Assembly: GCA_037951165.1 (NCBI GenBank)
Contig: JBBDHG010000006.1
Location: 620,001-684,000 of the forward strand
Direction: 5' to 3'
Source of the DNA: Lophius americanus
Taxonomy: Eukaryota > Chordata > Actinopteri > Lophiiformes > Lophiidae
DNA: 64,000 nt
In this document: piece after piece, positions 13,025 to 29,800 of the stretch
How the letters are laid out: the number at the start of each line of letters is the position of its first letter
Position numbering within the stretch: the stretch's first letter is position 1
Program-made: the position numbers and the translations under genes
The notes under the pieces: model-generated
Databases searched by the model: none
Told to the model about the DNA's origin: nothing
The model's input: only the letters and a program-made list of their open reading frames with translations

Positions 13025-15600
13025 TTATGACGCGTATACGACACGTTTATAACATTAACACGCCTAAGGCTAATAACATAAACACGCCTAATGTTTGACA
13101 CGTATACGACACGTTTATGACGCGTATACGACACGTTTATAACATTAACATATTTAACGGTTATGACACGTATACAACACATTTATAACATTAAGGCTTA
13201 TAACATTAACATGCCTAATGTTTGACATGTATGCGACATTTTTATAACATTAACACACCTAATGTTTACGACAGGTATACGACATGTTTATAACATTAAC
13301 ACGCCTAATGTTTGACACGTATACCACATGTTTATAACATTAACAAGCCTAATGTTTATGACGCGTATACGACAAGTTTATAACATTAACATGCCTGAGT
13401 TTAATAAAATAAACACGCCTAATGTTTGACACGTATACGACGCGTTTATGACGCGTATACGACACGTTTATAACATTATTATATTTAACGTTTATGACAC
13501 TTATACAACACAATTATAACATTAAGGCTTATAACATTAACATGCCTAATGTTTGACATGTATGCAACATTTTTATAACACTAACACGCCTAATGTTTAT
13601 TACACGTATACGACATGTTTATAACATTAACACGCCTAACGTTTATGACACGTATACGACATGTTTATAACATTGACACGCCTAATGTTTGACACGTATA
13701 CGACACGTTTATAACATTAACACGCCTAAGGTTCATAACATTAACACGCCTAATGTTTGACACGTATACGACATGTTTATAAAATTAACACGCCTTACGT
13801 TTATGACAAGTATACGACACGTTTATAACATTAACACGCCTCAGGTTTATAACATTAACACGCCTAATGTTTATGACGCGTATACGACACGTTTATAACA
13901 TTAACACGCCTAAGGCTAATAACATAAACACGCCTAATGTTTGACACGTATACGACACGTTTATGACGCGTATACGACACGTTTATAACATTAACATATT
14001 TAACGGTTATGACACGTATACAACACATTTATAACATTAAGGCTTATAACATTAACATGCCTAATGTTTGACATGTATGCGACATTTTTATAACATTAAC
14101 ACACCTAATGTTTACGACAGGTATACGACATGTTTATAACATTAACACGCCTAATGTTTGACACGTATACCACATGTTTATAACATTAACACGCCTAATG
14201 TTTATGACACGTATACAACATGTTTATAACATAAACACGCCTAATGTTTGACACGTATACGACACGTTTATAACATTAACACGCCTAAGGCTTATAACAT
14301 TAAGATGTCTAATGTTTGACATGTATGCGACATTTTTATAACATTAACACACCTAATGTTTACGACAGGTATACGACATGTTTATAACATTAACACGCCT
14401 AATGTTTGACACGTATACCACATGTTTATAACATTAACACGCCTAATGTTTATGACGCGTATACGACAAGTTTATAACATTAACACGCCTAAGTCTAATA
14501 AAATAAACACGCCTAATGTTTGACACGTATACGACGCGTTTATGACGCGTATACGACACGTTTATAATATTAACATATTTAACGTTTATGACACGTATTC
14601 AACACATTTATAACATTAAGGCTTATAACATTAACATGCCTAATGTTTGACATGTATGCGACATTTTTATAACATTAACACACCTATTGTTTATGACACG
14701 TATACGACACGTTTATAACATTAAGGCTTATAACATTAACATGCCTAATGTTTGACATGTATGCGACATTTTTATAACATTAACACACCTATTGTTTATG
14801 ACACGTATACGACACGTTTATAACATTAACACGCCTAAGGTTTATGACGCGTATACGACACGTTTATAACATTAACACGCCTATGGCTTATAACATTAAC
14901 ACGCCTAATTTTTGACACGTATACCATGTTTATAACATTAACACGCCTAAAGTTTATGACACGTATACGACATGTTTATAACATTGACACGCCTAATGTT
15001 TGAGACGTATACGACATGTTTATAACATTAACACGCCGTACGTTTATGACACGTATACAACATGTTTATAACATTAACACGCCTATTGTTTGACAGGTAT
15101 ATGACATGTTTATAACATTAACACGCCTTACGTTTATGACAGGTATACAACACGTTTATAACATTAACACGCCTCAGGTTTATAACATTAACACGCCTTA
15201 TGTTTATGACGCGTATACGACAAGTTTATAACATTAACACGCCTAAGGCTAATGAAATAAACACGCCTAATGTTTGACACGTATACGACACGTTTATGAC
15301 GCGTATACGACACGTTTATAACATTAACATATTTAACGTTTATGACACGTATACAACACATTTATAACATTAAGGCTTATAAAATTAACATGCCTAATGT
15401 TTGACATGTATGCGACATTTTTATAACATTAACACACCTATTGTTTATGACACGTATACGACACATTTATAACATTAACACGCCTAAGGTTTATGACGCG
15501 TATACGACAAGTTTATAACATTAACACGCCTAAGGCTAATAAAATAAACACGCCTAATGTTTGACACGTATACGACACGTTTATGACGCGTATACGACAC
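13025..15600 (+). repeat. 3,235 bp higher-order repeat, copy B (3' truncated)
   Basis: It is collinear with copy A until 15,600, where TATACGACACATTTATAAC switches into the segment bearing TTTATTACACG. The expected following sequence (as at 12,365) is missing. The switch lies in shared A-half sequence, as expected of unequal exchange between misaligned copies. Confidence 0.84.
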
Positions 15601-18289
15601 ATTTATAACATTAACACGCCTAATGTTTATTACACGTATACGACATGTTTATAACATTAACACGCCTAACGTTTATGACACGTATACGACATGTTTATAA
15701 CATTGACACGCCTAATGTTTGACACGTATACGACACGTTTATAACATTAACACGCCTAAGGTTCATAACATTAACACGCCTAATGTTTGACACGTATACG
15801 ACATGTTTATAAAATTAACACGCCTTACGTTTATGACAAGTATACGACACGTTTATAACATTAACACGCCTCAGGTTTATAACATTAACACGCCTAATGT
15901 TTATGACGCGTATACGACACGTTTATAACATTAACACGCCTAAGGCTAATAACATAAACACGCCTAATGTTTGACACGTATACGACACGTTTATGACGCG
16001 TATACGACACGTTTATAACATTAACATATTTAACGGTTATGACACGTATACAACACATTTATAACATTAAGGCTTATAACATTAACATGCCTAATGTTTG
16101 ACATGTATGCGACATTTTTATAACATTAACACACCTAATGTTTACGACAGGTATACGACATGTTTATAACATTAACACGCCTAATGTTTGACACGTATAC
16201 CACATGTTTATAACATTAACACGCCTAATGTTTATGACACGTATACAACATGTTTATAACATAAACACGCCTAATGTTTGACACGTATACGACACGTTTA
16301 TAACATTAACACGCCTAAGGCTTATAACATTAAGATGTCTAATGTTTGACATGTATGCGACATTTTTATAACATTAACACACCTAATGTTTACGACAGGT
16401 ATACGACATGTTTATAACATTAACACGCCTAATGTTTGACACGTATACCACATGTTTATAACATTAACACGCCTAATGTTTATGACGCGTATACGACAAG
16501 TTTATAACATTAACACGCCTAAGTCTAATAAAATAAACACGCCTAATGTTTGACACGTATACGACGCGTTTATGACGCGTATACGACACGTTTATAATAT
16601 TAACATATTTAACGTTTATGACACGTATTCAACACATTTATAACATTAAGGCTTATAACATTAACATGCCTAATGTTTGACATGTATGCGACATTTTTAT
16701 AACATTAACACACCTATTGTTTATGACACGTATACGACACGTTTATAACATTAAGGCTTATAACATTAACATGCCTAATGTTTGACATGTATGCGACATT
16801 TTTATAACATTAACACACCTATTGTTTATGACACGTATACGACACGTTTATAACATTAACACGCCTAAGGTTTATGACGCGTATACGACACGTTTATAAC
16901 ATTAACACGCCTATGGCTTATAACATTAACACGCCTAATTTTTGACACGTATACCATGTTTATAACATTAACACGCCTAAAGTTTATGACACGTATACGA
17001 CATGTTTATAACATTGACACGCCTAATGTTTGAGACGTATACGACATGTTTATAACATTAACACGCCGTACGTTTATGACACGTATACAACATGTTTATA
17101 ACATTAACACGCCTATTGTTTGACAGGTATATGACATGTTTATAACATTAACACGCCTTACGTTTATGACAGGTATACAACACGTTTATAACATTAACAC
17201 GCCTCAGGTTTATAACATTAACACGCCTTATGTTTATGACGCGTATACGACAAGTTTATAACATTAACACGCCTAAGGCTAATGAAATAAACACGCCTAA
17301 TGTTTGACACGTATACGACACGTTTATGACGCGTATACGACACGTTTATAACATTAACATATTTAACGTTTATGACACGTATACAACACATTTATAACAT
17401 TAAGGCTTATAAAATTAACATGCCTAATGTTTGACATGTATGCGACATTTTTATAACATTAACACACCTATTGTTTATGACACGTATACGACACATTTAT
17501 AACATTAACACGCCTAAGGTTTATGACGCGTATACGACAAGTTTATAACATTAACACGCCTAAGGCTAATAAAATAAACACGCCTAATGTTTGACACGTA
17601 TACGACACGTTTATGACGCGTATACGACACGTTTATAACATTAACATATTTAACGTTTATGACACGTATACAAAACGTTTATAACATTAACACGGCTCAG
17701 GTTTACAACATTAACACGCCTAATGTTTATGACACGTATACGACAAGTTTATAACATTAAAATGCCTAAGGCTAACAAAATAAACACGCCTAATGTTTGA
17801 CACGTATACGACACGTTTATGACGCGTATACGACACGTTTATAACATTAACATATTTAACGTTTATGACACGTATACAACACATTTATAACATTAAGGCT
17901 TATAACATTAACATGCCTAATGTTTGACATGTATGCAACATTTTTATAACATTAACACACCTATTGTTTATGACACGTATACAACACGTTTATAACATTA
18001 ACACGCCTCTGGTTTATAACATTAACACGCCTAATGTTTATGACGCGTATACGACAACTTTATAACATTAACACGCCTAAGGCTAATAAAATAAACACGC
18101 ATAATGTTTGACACGTATACGACACGTTTATGACGCGTATACGACACGTTTATAACATTAACATATTTAACGTTTATGACACGTATACAACACGTTTATA
18201 ACATTAACACGCCTCAGGTTTATAACATTAACACGCCTAATGTTTATGACGCGTATACGACACGTTTATAACATTAACACGCCTAAGGT
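15601..18289 (+). repeat. 3,235 bp higher-order repeat, copy C (5' truncated)
   Basis: It matches copy B at an offset of 2,030 (TATAAAATTAACATG at 15,381 and 17,411) and lacks the first ~546 bp of the unit. B and C together span 5,265 bp, the offset separating the ATTAAAATGC markers at 12,491 and 17,756 and the ACATTATTATATT markers at 13,476 and 18,741. Confidence 0.84.
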
Positions 18290-21200
18290 TTATGACGCGT
18301 ATACGACACGTTTATAACATTAACACGCCTAAGGCTAATAACATAAACACGCCTAATGTTTGACACGTATACGACACGTTTATGACGCGTATACGACACG
18401 TTTATAACATTAACATATTTAACGGTTATGACACGTATACAACACATTTATAACATTAAGGCTTATAACATTAACATGCCTAATGTTTGACATGTATGCG
18501 ACATTTTTATAACATTAACACACCTAATGTTTACGACAGGTATACGACATGTTTATAACATTAACACGCCTAATGTTTGACACGTATACCACATGTTTAT
18601 AACATTAACAAGCCTAATGTTTATGACGCGTATACGACAAGTTTATAACATTAACATGCCTGAGTTTAATAAAATAAACACGCCTAATGTTTGACACGTA
18701 TACGACGCGTTTATGACGCGTATACGACACGTTTATAACATTATTATATTTAACGTTTATGACACTTATACAACACAATTATAACATTAAGGCTTATAAC
18801 ATTAACATGCCTAATGTTTGACATGTATGCAACATTTTTATAACACTAACACGCCTAATGTTTATTACACGTATACGACATGTTTATAACATTAACACGC
18901 CTAACGTTTATGACACGTATACGACATGTTTATAACATTGACACGCCTAATGTTTGACACGTATACGACACGTTTATAACATTAACACGCCTAAGGTTCA
19001 TAACATTAACACGCCTAATGTTTGACACGTATACGACATGTTTATAAAATTAACACGCCTTACGTTTATGACAAGTATACGACACGTTTATAACATTAAC
19101 ACGCCTCAGGTTTATAACATTAACACGCCTAATGTTTATGACGCGTATACGACACGTTTATAACATTAACACGCCTAAGGCTAATAACATAAACACGCCT
19201 AATGTTTGACACGTATACGACACGTTTATGACACGTATACGACACGTTTATAACATTAACATATTTAACGGTTATGACACGTATACAACACATTTATAAC
19301 ATTAAGGCTTATAACATTAACATGCCTAATGTTTGACATGTATGCGACATTTTTATAACATTAACACACCTAATGTTTACGACAGGTATACGACATGTTT
19401 ATAACATTAACACGCCTAATGTTTGACACGTATACCACATGTTTATAACATTAACACGCCTAATGTTTATGACACGTATACAACATGTTTATAACATAAA
19501 CACGCCTAATGTTTGACACGTATACGACACGTTTATAACATTAACACGCCTAAGGCTTATAACATTAAGATGTCTAATGTTTGACATGTATGCGACATTT
19601 TTATAACATTAACACACCTAATGTTTACGACAGGTATACGACATGTTTATAACATTAACACGCCTAATGTTTGACACGTATACCACATGTTTATAACATT
19701 AACACGCCTAATGTTTATGACGCGTATACGACAAGTTTATAACATTAACACGCCTAAGTCTAATAAAATAAACACGCCTAATGTTTGACACGTATACGAC
19801 GCGTTTATGACGCGTATACGACACGTTTATAATATTAACATATTTAACGTTTATGACACGTATTCAACACATTTATAACATTAAGGCTTATAACATTAAC
19901 ATGCCTAATGTTTGACATGTATGCGACATTTTTATAACATTAACACACCTATTGTTTATGACACGTATACGACACGTTTATAACATTAAGGCTTATAACA
20001 TTAACATGCCTAATGTTTGACATGTATGCGACATTTTTATAACATTAACACACCTATTGTTTATGACACGTATACGACACGTTTATAACATTAACACGCC
20101 TAAGGTTTATGACGCGTATACGACACGTTTATAACATTAACACGCCTATGGCTTATAACATTAACACGCCTAATTTTTGACACGTATACCATGTTTATAA
20201 CATTAACACGCCTAAAGTTTATGACACGTATACGACATGTTTATAACATTGACACGCCTAATGTTTGAGACGTATACGACATGTTTATAACATTAACACG
20301 CCGTACGTTTATGACACGTATACAACATGTTTATAACATTAACACGCCTATTGTTTGACAGGTATATGACATGTTTATAACATTAACACGCCTTACGTTT
20401 ATGACAGGTATACAACACGTTTATAACATTAACACGCCTCAGGTTTATAACATTAACACGCCTTATGTTTATGACGCGTATACGACAAGTTTATAACATT
20501 AACACGCCTAAGGCTAATGAAATAAACACGCCTAATGTTTGACACGTATACGACACGTTTATGACGCGTATACGACACGTTTATAACATTAACATATTTA
20601 ACGTTTATGACACGTATACAACACATTTATAACATTAAGGCTTATAAAATTAACATGCCTAATGTTTGACATGTATGCGACATTTTTATAACATTAACAC
20701 ACCTATTGTTTATGACACGTATACGACACATTTATAACATTAACACGCCTAAGGTTTATGACGCGTATACGACAAGTTTATAACATTAACACGCCTAAGG
20801 CTAATAAAATAAACACGCCTAATGTTTGACACGTATACGACACGTTTATGACGCGTATACGACACGTTTATAACATTAACATATTTAACGTTTATGACAC
20901 GTATACAAAACGTTTATAACATTAACACGGCTCAGGTTTACAACATTAACACGCCTAATGTTTATGACACGTATACGACAAGTTTATAACATTAAAATGC
21001 CTAAGGCTAACAAAATAAACACGCCTAATGTTTGACACGTATACGACACGTTTATGACGCGTATACGACACGTTTATAACATTAACATATTTAACGTTTA
21101 TGACACGTATACAACACATTTATAACATTAAGGCTTATAACATTAACATGCCTAATGTTTGACATGTATGCAACATTTTTATAACATTAACACACCTATT

Positions 21201-21524
21201 GTTTATGACACGTATACAACACGTTTATAACATTAACACGCCTCTGGTTTATAACATTAACACGCCTAATGTTTATGACGCGTATACGACAACTTTATAA
21301 CATTAACACGCCTAAGGCTAATAAAATAAACACGCATAATGTTTGACACGTATACGACACGTTTATGACGCGTATACGACACGTTTATAACATTAACATA
21401 TTTAACGTTTATGACACGTATACAACACGTTTATAACATTAACACGCCTCAGGTTTATAACATTAACACGCCTAATGTTTATGACGCGTATACGACACGT
21501 TTATAACATTAACACGCCTAAGGT
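18290..21524 (+). repeat. 3,235 bp higher-order repeat, copy D (complete)
   Basis: This is a full copy at an offset of 3,235 from copy C (17,756 to 20,991 and 17,411 to 20,646). A private change near 19,231 has GACACG where the siblings have GACGCG, itself a CG to CA change. Similarity to a next unit stops near 21,569, where CCTATGGC replaces CCTAAGGC. Confidence 0.84.
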
Positions 21525-23899
21525 TTATGACGCGTATACGACACGTTTATAACATTAACACGCCTATGGCTTATAACATTAACACGCCTAATGTTTGACA
21601 CGTATACGACGCGTTTATGACGCGTATACGACACGTTTATAACATTAACATATTTAACGTTTATGACACGTATTCAACACATTTATAACATTAACACGCC
21701 TATGGCTTATAACATTAACACACCTATTGTTTATGACACGTATACGACACGTTTATAACATTAACAAGCCTAAGGTTTATGACGCGTATACGACACGTTT
21801 ATAACATTAACACGCCTATGGCTTATAACATTAACACGCCTAATTTTTGACACGTATACCATGTTTATAACATTAACACGCCTAAAGTTTATGACACGTA
21901 TACGACATGTTTATAACATTGACACGCCTAATGTTTGAGACGTATACGACACGTTTATAACATTAACACGCCTAAGGTTCATAACATTAACACGCCTAAT
22001 GTTTGACACGTATACGACATGTTTATAACATTAACACGCCTTACGTTTATGACACGTATACAACATGTTTATAACATTAACACGCCTATTGTTTGACAGG
22101 TATACGACATGTTTATAACATTAAAACGCCTTACGTTTATGACACGTATACAACACGTTTATAACATTAACACGCCTCAGGTTTATAACATTAACACGCC
22201 TAATGTTTATGACGCGTATACGACAAGTTTATAACATTAACACGCCTTACGTTTATGACACGTATACAACACGTTTATAACATTAACACGCCTTACGTTT
22301 ATGACACGTATACAACATGTTTATAACATTAACACGCCTATTGTTTGACAGGTATACGACATGTTTATAACATTAACACGCCTTACGTTTATGACACGTA
22401 TACAACATGTTTATAACATTAACACGCCTAATGTTTGACAGGTATACGACATGTTTATAACATTAAAACGCCTTACGTTTATGACACGTATACAACACGT
22501 TTATAACATTTACACGCCTCAGGTTTATAACATTAACACGCCTAATGTTTATGACGCGTATACGACAAGTTTATAACATTAACACGCCTTACGTTTATGA
22601 CACGTATACAACACGTTTATAACATTAACACGCCTTACGTTTATGACACGTATACAACATGTTTATAACATTAACACGCCCTACGTTTATGACACGTATA
22701 CAACATGTTTATAACATTAACACGCCTAATGTTTGACAGGTATACGACATGTTTATAACATTAAAACGCCTTACGTTTATGACACGTATACAACACGTTT
22801 ATAACATTAACACGCCTCAGGTTTATAACATTAACACGCCTAATGTTTATGACGCGTATACGACAAGTTTATAACATTAACACGCCTTACGTTTATGACA
22901 GGTATACGACATGTTTATAACATTAACACACCTTACGTTTATGACACGTATACAACACGTTTATAATATTAACACGCCTAATGCTAATAAAATAAACACG
23001 CCTAATGTTTGACACGTATACGACACGTTTATGACGCGTATACGACACGTTTATAACATTAACATATTTAACGTTTATGACACGTATACGACACGTTTAT
23101 AACATTAACACGCCTCAGGTTTATAACATTAACACGCCTAATGTTTATGACGCGTATACGACAAGTTTATAACATTAACACGCCTAAGGCTAATAAAATA
23201 AACACGCCTAATGTTTGACACGTATACGACACGTTTATGACGCGTATACGACACGTTTATAACATTAACATATTTAACGTTTATGACACGTATACAACAC
23301 GTTTATAACATTAACACGCCTCAGGTTTATAACATTAACACGCCTAATGTTTATGACACATATACGACAAGTTTATAACATTAAAATGCCTAAGGCTAAC
23401 AAAATAAACCCGCCTAATGTTTGACACGTATACGACACGTTTATGACGCGTATACGACACGTTTATAACATTAACCATTTAACGTTTATGACACTTATAC
23501 AACACATTTATAACATTAAGGCTTATAACATTAACATGCCTAATGTTTGACATGTATGCAACATTTTTATAACATTAACACACCTATTTTTTATGACACG
23601 TATACGACACGTTTATAACATTAACACGCCTAAGGTTTATGACGCGTATACGACACGTTTATAACATTAACACGCCTAATTTTTGACACCTATACCATAT
23701 GTTTATAACACTAACACGCCTAATGTTTATTACACGTATACGACATGTTTATAACATTAACACGCCTAACGTTTATGACACGTATACGACATGTTTATAA
23801 CATTGACACGCCTAATGTTTGACACGTATACGAAACGTTTATAACATTAACACGCCTAAGGTTCATAACATTAACACGCCTAATGTTTGACACGTATAC
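20725..23899 (+). repeat. 3,175 bp higher-order repeat, copy 1
   Basis: This is the first of three copies; its left part overlaps the end of 3,235 bp copy D. Junction markers are GACACATTT at 20,725, 23,900 and 26,869. Inner markers are CGCCCTACG (CTACG at 22,681), AAATAAACCCGCC (about 23,405) and TTAACCATTTAACG (about 23,480). The body after 21,570 matches 7.37-9.69 kb at an offset of 14,212. Confidence 0.86.
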
Positions 23900-26868
23900 G
23901 ACACATTTATAACATTAACACGCCTAAGGTTTATGACGCGTATACGACAAGTTTATAACATTAACACGCCTAAGGCTAATAAAATAAACACGCCTAATGT
24001 TTGACACGTATACGACACGTTTATGACGCGTATACGACACGTTTATAACATTAACATATTTAACGTTTATGACACGTATACAACACATTTATAACATTAA
24101 GGCTTATAACATTAACATGCCTAATGTTTGACATGTATGCAACATTTTTATAACATTAACACACCTATTGTTTATGACACGTATACAACACGTTTATAAC
24201 ATTAACACGCCTCTGGTTTATAACATTAACACGCCTAATGTTTATGACGCGTATACGACAACTTTATAACATTAACACGCCTAAGGCTAATAAAATAAAC
24301 ACGCATAATGTTTGACACGTATACGACACGTTTATGACGCGTATACGACACGTTTATAACATTAACATATTTAACGTTTATGACACGTATACAACACGTT
24401 TATAACATTAACACGCCTCAGGTTTATAACATTAACACGCCTAATGTTTATGACGCGTATACGACACGTTTATAACATTAACACGCCTAAGGTTTATGAC
24501 GCGTATACGACACGTTTATAACATTAACACGCCTATGGCTTATAACATTAACACGCCTAATGTTTGACACGTATACGACGCGTTTATGACGCGTATACGA
24601 CACGTTTATAACATTAACATATTTAACGTTTATGACACGTATTCAACACATTTATAACATTAACACGCCTATGGCTTATAACATTAACACACCTATTGTT
24701 TATGACACGTATACGACACGTTTATAACATTAACAAGCCTAAGGTTTATGACGCGTATACGACACGTTTATAACATTAACACGCCTATGGCTTATAACAT
24801 TAACACGCCTAATTTTTGACACGTATACCATGTTTATAACATTAACACGCCTAAAGTTTATGACACGTATACGACATGTTTATAACATTGACACGCCTAA
24901 TGTTTGAGACGTATACGACACGTTTATAACATTAACACGCCTAAGGTTCATAACATTAACACGCCTAATGTTTGACACGTATACGACATGTTTATAACAT
25001 TAACACGCCTTACGTTTATGACACGTATACAACATGTTTATAACATTAACACGCCTATTGTTTGACAGGTATACGACATGTTTATAACATTAAAACGCCT
25101 TACGTTTATGACACGTATACAACACGTTTATAACATTAACACGCCTCAGGTTTATAACATTAACACGCCTAATGTTTATGACGCGTATACGACAAGTTTA
25201 TAACATTAACACGCCTTACGTTTATGACACGTATACAACACGTTTATAACATTAACACGCCTTACGTTTATGACACGTATACAACATGTTTATAACATTA
25301 ACACGCCTATTGTTTGACAGGTATACGACATGTTTATAACATTAACACGCCTTACGTTTATGACACGTATACAACATGTTTATAACATTAACACGCCTAA
25401 TGTTTGACAGGTATACGACATGTTTATAACATTAAAACGCCTTACGTTTATGACACGTATACAACACGTTTATAACATTTACACGCCTCAGGTTTATAAC
25501 ATTAACACGCCTAATGTTTATGACGCGTATACGACAAGTTTATAACATTAACACGCCTTACGTTTATGACACGTATACAACACGTTTATAACATTAACAC
25601 GCCTTACGTTTATGACACGTATACAACATGTTTATAACATTAACACGCCCTACGTTTATGACACGTATACAACATGTTTATAACATTAACACGCCTAATG
25701 TTTGACAGGTATACGACATGTTTATAACATTAAAACGCCTTACGTTTATGACACGTATACAACACGTTTATAACATTAACACGCCTCAGGTTTATAACAT
25801 TAACACGCCTAATGTTTATGACGCGTATACGACAAGTTTATAACATTAACACGCCTTACGTTTATGACAGGTATACGACATGTTTATAACATTAACACAC
25901 CTTACGTTTATGACACGTATACAACACGTTTATAATATTAACACGCCTAATGCTAATAAAATAAACACGCCTAATGTTTGACACGTATACGACACGTTTA
26001 TGACGCGTATACGACACGTTTATAACATTAACATATTTAACGTTTATGACACGTATACGACACGTTTATAACATTAACACGCCTCAGGTTTATAACATTA
26101 ACACGCCTAATGTTTATGACGCGTATACGACAAGTTTATAACATTAACACGCCTAAGGCTAATAAAATAAACACGCCTAATGTTTGACACGTATACGACA
26201 CGTTTATGACGCGTATACGACACGTTTATAACATTAACATATTTAACGTTTATGACACGTATACAACACGTTTATAACATTAACACGCCTCAGGTTTATA
26301 ACATTAACACGCCTAATGTTTATGACACATATACGACAAGTTTATAACATTAAAATGCCTAAGGCTAACAAAATAAACCCGCCTAATGTTTGACACGTAT
26401 ACGACACGTTTATGACGCGTATACGACACGTTTATAACATTAACCATTTAACGTTTATGACACTTATACAACACATTTATAACATTAAGGCTTATAACAT
26501 TAACATGCCTAATGTTTGACATGTATGCAACATTTTTATAACATTAACACACCTATTTTTTATGACACGTATACGACACGTTTATAACATTAACACGCCT
26601 AAGGTTTATGACGCGTATACGACACGTTTATAACATTAACACGCCTAATTTTTGACACCTATACCATATGTTTATAACACTAACACGCCTAATGTTTATT
26701 ACACGTATACGACATGTTTATAACATTAACACGCCTAACGTTTATGACACGTATACGACATGTTTATAACATTGACACGCCTAATGTTTGACACGTATAC
26801 GAAACGTTTATAACATTAACACGCCTAAGGTTCATAACATTAACACGCCTAATGTTTGACACGTATAC
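23900..26868 (+). repeat. 3,175 bp higher-order repeat, copy 2 (206 bp deletion, 2,969 bp)
   Basis: It is collinear with copies 1 and 3 except that 206 bp are missing near 24,075. The lost piece carries ACACGGCTCAGG and ATTAAAATGC. In copy 1 the same words, TAACATATTTAACG followed by a GACACGTATACAA B half, stand 206 bp apart at about 20,878 and 21,084, so the deletion joins two matching direct repeats. Confidence 0.86.
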
Positions 26869-29800
26869 GACACATTTATAACATTAACACGCCTAAGGTT
26901 TATGACGCGTATACGACAAGTTTATAACATTAACACGCCTAAGGCTAATAAAATAAACACGCCTAATGTTTGACACGTATACGACACGTTTATGACGCGT
27001 ATACGACACGTTTATAACATTAACATATTTAACGTTTATGACACGTATACAAAACGTTTATAACATTAACACGGCTCAGGTTTACAACATTAACACGCCT
27101 AATGTTTATGACACGTATACGACAAGTTTATAACATTAAAATGCCTAAGGCTAACAAAATAAACACGCCTAATGTTTGACACGTATACGACACGTTTATG
27201 ACGCGTATACGACACGTTTATAACATTAACATATTTAACGTTTATGACACGTATACAACACATTTATAACATTAAGGCTTATAACATTAACATGCCTAAT
27301 GTTTGACATGTATGCAACATTTTTATAACATTAACACACCTATTGTTTATGACACGTATACAACACGTTTATAACATTAACACGCCTCTGGTTTATAACA
27401 TTAACACGCCTAATGTTTATGACGCGTATACGACAACTTTATAACATTAACACGCCTAAGGCTAATAAAATAAACACGCATAATGTTTGACACGTATACG
27501 ACACGTTTATGACGCGTATACGACACGTTTATAACATTAACATATTTAACGTTTATGACACGTATACAACACGTTTATAACATTAACACGCCTCAGGTTT
27601 ATAACATTAACACGCCTAATGTTTATGACGCGTATACGACACGTTTATAACATTAACACGCCTAAGGTTTATGACGCGTATACGACACGTTTATAACATT
27701 AACACGCCTATGGCTTATAACATTAACACGCCTAATGTTTGACACGTATACGACGCGTTTATGACGCGTATACGACACGTTTATAACATTAACATATTTA
27801 ACGTTTATGACACGTATTCAACACATTTATAACATTAACACGCCTATGGCTTATAACATTAACACACCTATTGTTTATGACACGTATACGACACGTTTAT
27901 AACATTAACAAGCCTAATGTTTATGACGCGTATACGACACGTTTATAACATTAACACGCCTATGGCTTATAACATTAACACGCCTAATTTTTGACACGTA
28001 TACCATGTTTATAACATTAACACGCCTAAAGTTTATGACACGTATACGACATGTTTATAACATTGACACGCCTAATGTTTGAGACGTATACGACACGTTT
28101 ATAACATTAACACGCCTAAGGTTCATAACATTAACACGCCTAATGTTTGACACGTATACGACATGTTTATAACATTAACACGCCTTACGTTTATGACACG
28201 TATACAACATGTTTATAACATTAACACGCCTATTGTTTGACAGGTATACGACATGTTTATAACATTAAAACGCCTTACGTTTATGACACGTATACAACAC
28301 GTTTATAACATTAACACGCCTCAGGTTTATAACATTAACACGCCTAATGTTTATGACGCGTATACGACAAGTTTATAACATTAACACGCCTTACGTTTAT
28401 GACACGTATACAACACGTTTATAACATTAACACGCCTTACGTTTATGACACGTATACAACATGTTTATAACATTAACACGCCTATTGTTTGACAGGTATA
28501 CGACATGTTTATAACATTAACACGCCTTACGTTTATGACACGTATACAACATGTTTATAACATTAACACGCCTAATGTTTGACAGGTATACGACATGTTT
28601 ATAACATTAAAACGCCTTACGTTTATGACACGTATACAACACGTTTATAACATTTACACGCCTCAGGTTTATAACATTAACACGCCTAATGTTTATGACG
28701 CGTATACGACAAGTTTATAACATTAACACGCCTTACGTTTATGACACGTATACAACACGTTTATAACATTAACACGCCTTACGTTTATGACACGTATACA
28801 ACATGTTTATAACATTAACACGCCCTACGTTTATGACACGTATACAACATGTTTATAACATTAACACGCCTAATGTTTGACAGGTATACGACATGTTTAT
28901 AACATTAAAACGCCTTACGTTTATGACACGTATACAACACGTTTATAACATTAACACGCCTCAGGTTTATAACATTAACACGCCTAATGTTTATGACGCG
29001 TATACGACAAGTTTATAACATTAACACGCCTTACGTTTATGACAGGTATACGACATGTTTATAACATTAACACACCTTACGTTTATGACACGTATACAAC
29101 ACGTTTATAATATTAACACGCCTAATGCTAATAAAATAAACACGCCTAATGTTTGACACGTATACGACACGTTTATGACGCGTATACGACACGTTTATAA
29201 CATTAACATATTTAACGTTTATGACACGTATACGACACGTTTATAACATTAACACGCCTCAGGTTTATAACATTAACACGCCTAATGTTTATGACGCGTA
29301 TACGACAAGTTTATAACATTAACACGCCTAAGGCTAATAAAATAAACACGCCTAATGTTTGACACGTATACGACACGTTTATGACGCGTATACGACACGT
29401 TTATAACATTAACATATTTAACGTTTATGACACGTATACAACACGTTTATAACATTAACACGCCTCAGGTTTATAACATTAACACGCCTAATGTTTATGA
29501 CACATATACGACAAGTTTATAACATTAAAATGCCTAAGGCTAACAAAATAAACCCGCCTAATGTTTGACACGTATACGACACGTTTATGACGCGTATACG
29601 ACACGTTTATAACATTAACCATTTAACGTTTATGACACTTATACAACACATTTATAACATTAAGGCTTATAACATTAACATGCCTAATGTTTGACATGTA
29701 TGCAACATTTTTATAACATTAACACACCTATTTTTTATGACACGTATACGACACGTTTATAACATTAACACGCCTAAGGTTTATGACGCGTATACGACAC

